Shown piece after piece: positions 5,459 to 7,718 of a DNA stretch of 7,718 bases; position 1 is the first letter of the stretch, and each line of letters begins with the position of its first letter. The notes beneath the pieces were generated by a model. That model saw nothing but the letters and a program-made list of their open reading frames with translations. It did not search any database and was not told where the DNA came from. Origin of the DNA: Nanobdellota archaeon (GTDB lineage Archaea > Nanobdellota > Nanobdellia > SCGC-AAA011-G17 > GW2011-AR20); the NCBI GenBank assembly GCA_018819375.1, contig JAHJQH010000004.1:1-7718 (forward strand), read 5' to 3'. A program made the translations under genes and the position numbers.

Positions 5459-7718
5459 AAATAAAAAAACAAGTAATACTCCTCATCTCAACACTATTTA
5501 TCATTCTCTTTTTTTCCACAACAGCAATCCCGCTCTCTAATGATATCTCCTCTCTTTGTCACGGAGTAAGGATTTGTAGCAGAAACTATGCGTGCGGAGG
5601 AGGAAATTATTATTCTGGCTCAATTTTGGTTCACACTGGCGACTTTGTATGCCCAGAAGATTTCGGCGTATTCTGCGGTTCAAGAACAAAAGATGGCACT
5701 TGTTATGACATAGACTGCAGTGAATGTAACAGCGCACAGATTCCAGGAGTAAGCAACAAGTTGTCTTATTGCGGTGCAGGTAACTATGTGGGCAGTAGTG
5801 GAATAGTGTATGCAATGGACAGAACCTGCCCCAAAAACTACGGAGCTGACTGCGGAACATATCCTCAAGACCAAAAAAGCACTTTTGCAGGAAAAATCTG
5901 CTGTGACAGGGATTGCTGCGTAGGGAACAATGATTGCTGCGAACCACTCCAGTCAATCTCTCATTCTTATTATCAATGTGTTCCGTCAACAGGAGACATT
6001 TATTGGTACAAATCAGACAATACTCAGGAAGAATTAAAACAAGACTGCATCACTTCTTGCTCAAAAGTCTCAGGTGGCGACCCCTTGGACATCTACGTAA
6101 AAGGCACTTACTCACAAACTGCTTCTTGCATATTAACATCCCAAACTTCCTGCTCTTATGAAACAAAACAAGATGAGTGCGTCCTCCCTCTCCCAACCTC
6201 CCCCTTAATTCAATCACAAATCAAGGAAGTTTACTGCCAAAACAACCAACTAACAACCTCAACATTAAATTGTCCTCAACCAACACAAGCATCTGGATAC
6301 ACAGGAACACCCAGTGAATTAGATGCCACATCTTCAGTTTATTGCTTTGACGGAACTCACTGGACCTGTTCAGAAGGTGCCTGTTACAAGGATTATTATA
6401 ATCCTCAAATAATCAGGTCAAGCTTTTGCGAGTCAGAAACAATATTCAGGTATTATGCTCCTTCACCAACAGAACCTTACAAATGCATCCTCTCCTCACA
6501 AAAAATAGATTGCACTGCATACCAAGACCAAGCAACAATAACAGGTTCAGCACAAACAGGTTTTACTTGCAGTCAATGGACTCCTTACACTTGTCAGACT
6601 ATTGACAGTGTTGGGAAATGTGCCACACCACTACCAACAACATACACAAGCACCTGTTCAGGAACCACCCTTAATTATAGAACATCTTCAGGAAATACTT
6701 GCACTCAAACCTCTGTTGACTGCAATCAATACTGCACAGACAAATATGGAATAGGTTCAGCAAGTTGCGTCTCTCCTTCTGGAATTGGAAAATGTGTTTG
6801 TGAAGCAGCAAAGTGCACTGCTGACAAAACTGCCAAACAAGTCCTGCAGACAGATGGAACAACCTGGTTAAGCATAGATTGTGGGCAATGGTGCAAATCC
6901 CAGTTTCCTGTTGAACCTTACGAGCAGGCAATAACAGGTACTTGTGAAAATGGAGAATGCCTCTGTTATGGCCTTGACCACTGCTCATCAACAGAACTGC
7001 ATTCAGGACTTGCTTACAGCACACAAGACCAGTATCATCACTACTTTGACAACAGCATCCCAAATCAGGAACCAGTAGGATGGGAAAATCCTGCTTGGGC
7101 ATCTGAGAGTTGCAACACCCAGGGAAAAGGAGACACCTGCACCTGCGATGGCACATCCACAGCTTGCTCAACACAAAACCCTTTCCAAAAAAATATTTAT
7201 GATGACTACAATCAGTGGTGCAAGAGCAACATATGCGGAAAAGATGAACTAAAAGTAGAAGAATACTGTTTAGGAGATTCAGTAAAAGAATACACTTGTG
7301 AAAGCAATGACATTAACAAGAATCTTCCATTTTATTTCTGTCAGGGCTATAATACAGATGCAACAGATTCTGATGCTTCAAGCTCATTATGGCAAGTAGT
7401 CCAACCGAGCTCCTGCATCTCCGGTTCATCTTATTATTGCAGTATTGGCGCGTGCAGGCTTGAGCCAGGTGCAGGTCAGGAATACAAGGATTATTGTCAG
7501 GATTCAGAAAATCTTATTGAGTATATCGTGAATCCCTACAAGACAAGGGATTGTTATGGACAGTCTTACAACTGCCCTGAAAGATGCAGGACATTATATG
7601 GAACTTCTTCTTACACTGGCTCCTGCCAGACAAACTCTCAAGGATATGGTTCTTGTGACTGCCAGCCAATAAGTCCAGATACCCCAACAATTGAAATACT
7701 AGAACCAGAATCAGGAGA
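5455..7718 (+). CDS. Large secreted cysteine-rich protein (3' end beyond window)
   Basis: The frame is open for 754 codons to the window edge with no stop. It starts with a typical signal peptide: MKIKK, a hydrophobic core (7-20), and a likely cut after STTA at residue 24. The rest is soluble and exported. It has 67 cysteines, about one residue in eleven. Residues 47-91 and 106-155 are a duplicated domain with identical first spacings (C-G-[GA]-G-N-Y, then C-P 19 later, then C-G 8 later). Residues 149-162 hold three CC doublets. Later there are three modules with C-x3-C ... C ... C-x-C spacing (416-449, 454-504, 700-736). The visible end, PDTPTIEILEPESG, looks like the entry to an Ig- or PKD-like beta domain. 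Function unknown; a disulfide-stabilised surface or host-contact protein is an inference. It is coupled to the membrane-anchored protein by an ATGA overlap. Confidence 0.9.
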   Translation, partial: MKIKKQVILLISTLFIILFFSTTAIPLSNDISSLCHGVRICSRNYACGGGNYYSGSILVHTGDFVCPEDFGVFCGSRTKDGTCYDIDCSECNSAQIPGVSNKLSYCGAGNYVGSSGIVYAMDRTCPKNYGADCGTYPQDQKSTFAGKICCDRDCCVGNNDCCEPLQSISHSYYQCVPSTGDIYWYKSDNTQEELKQDCITSCSKVSGGDPLDIYVKGTYSQTASCILTSQTSCSYETKQDECVLPLPTSPLIQSQIKEVYCQNNQLTTSTLNCPQPTQASGYTGTPSELDATSSVYCFDGTHWTCSEGACYKDYYNPQIIRSSFCESETIFRYYAPSPTEPYKCILSSQKIDCTAYQDQATITGSAQTGFTCSQWTPYTCQTIDSVGKCATPLPTTYTSTCSGTTLNYRTSSGNTCTQTSVDCNQYCTDKYGIGSASCVSPSGIGKCVCEAAKCTADKTAKQVLQTDGTTWLSIDCGQWCKSQFPVEPYEQAITGTCENGECLCYGLDHCSSTELHSGLAYSTQDQYHHYFDNSIPNQEPVGWENPAWASESCNTQGKGDTCTCDGTSTACSTQNPFQKNIYDDYNQWCKSNICGKDELKVEEYCLGDSVKEYTCESNDINKNLPFYFCQGYNTDATDSDASSSLWQVVQPSSCISGSSYYCSIGACRLEPGAGQEYKDYCQDSENLIEYIVNPYKTRDCYGQSYNCPERCRTLYGTSSYTGSCQTNSQGYGSCDCQPISPDTPTIEILEPESG
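5593..5919 (+). repeat. Duplicated N-terminal cysteine domain
   Basis: Protein-level repeat covering residues 47-91 and 106-155 of the large secreted protein. Both copies share CG[GA]GNY at the start, 18 residues to a CP, seven residues to a CG, and a final C-x-D-x-D-C or C-D-R-D-C cluster. DNA identity is low, so the duplication is old and the cysteine spacing has been kept. Confidence 0.75.
6700..6966 (+). repeat. Two adjacent CS-alpha-beta-like cysteine modules
   Basis: Residues 416-449 have cysteines spaced 6-3-10-8-1 and residues 454-504 have 21-3-16-4-1. Each holds a DC-x3-C, a central cysteine, and a G-x-C-x-C ending. This order (C, C-x3-C, C, C-x-C) is the cysteine framework of defensin-type CS-alpha-beta folds. 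Similarity is in spacing only. Confidence 0.45.
7552..7662 (+). repeat. Third CS-alpha-beta-like cysteine module
   Basis: Residues 700-736 of the large secreted protein have cysteines spaced 6-3-12-9-1, nearly the same as the module at residues 416-449, including NC-x3-C and GSCDC. It lies just before the region that looks like the start of an Ig-like domain. Confidence 0.45.

Noticed and set aside
5537..5989. 150-codon cysteine-rich minus-strand ORF
   Set aside because: Shadow of the large secreted protein; its cysteines come from the complement of that gene's codons.
6671..7174. 167-codon cysteine-rich minus-strand ORF
   Set aside because: Also antisense to the large secreted protein gene, which has a signal peptide, conserved repeats and a continuous frame across the region.

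Overview
The window looks like part of the AT-rich chromosome of an archaeon, most likely a DPANN-type lineage such as Woesearchaeota or Pacearchaeota. The grounds are an archaeal AK6/Fap7-type kinase, the archaea-specific tRNA methylase aTrm56, a secF-then-secD pair, archaeal TATA boxes about 26 bases upstream of start codons, and large cysteine-rich secreted proteins. The lineage below the domain Archaea is inferred, not shown.

Layout. Bases 2-268 hold the 3' end of an AK6/Fap7-like kinase. It converges with aTrm56 (270-809, minus), leaving one base between the two stop codons. Bases 810-976 form a divergent intergenic region. One palindromic TATA element there sits symmetrically between the secF start (977) and a candidate 40-codon ORF (802-924, minus) that is built on a 36-bp tandem duplication and overlaps the aTrm56 start. 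secF (977-1849) and secD (1853-3418) form an operon. SecD carries an extra N-terminal PDZ-like segment and a four-cysteine loop. secD overlaps the stop codon of a convergent conserved hypothetical gene (3415-4197, minus) of TIM-barrel-like character. Bases 4198-4406 hold promoters and a doubtful 52-codon ORF. A DUF2283-family gene follows (4407-4763).

The last third (4764-7718) is a two-gene secretion operon. It starts with a 27-bp tandem duplication that doubles the promoter, followed by a clear Shine-Dalgarno site. The first gene (4907-5458) encodes a membrane-anchored protein with twelve cysteines in about 30-residue repeats. The second (5455 to beyond the window end) starts in a 4-nt ATGA overlap and encodes a secreted protein with 67 cysteines in its first 754 residues. 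It includes a duplicated N-terminal cysteine domain and three modules with the C-x3-C ... C ... C-x-C spacing of CS-alpha-beta (defensin-like) folds. This open-ended reading frame is the largest gene in the window.

How the genes may work together. SecDF assists Sec-dependent export, and the terminal operon encodes two proteins that must be exported and disulfide-bonded, plausibly as surface components. AK6 and aTrm56 act in ribosome and tRNA maturation and are unrelated to the rest. Three short tandem duplications (36, 36 and 27 bp, all multiples of three) suggest recent local slippage or duplication.
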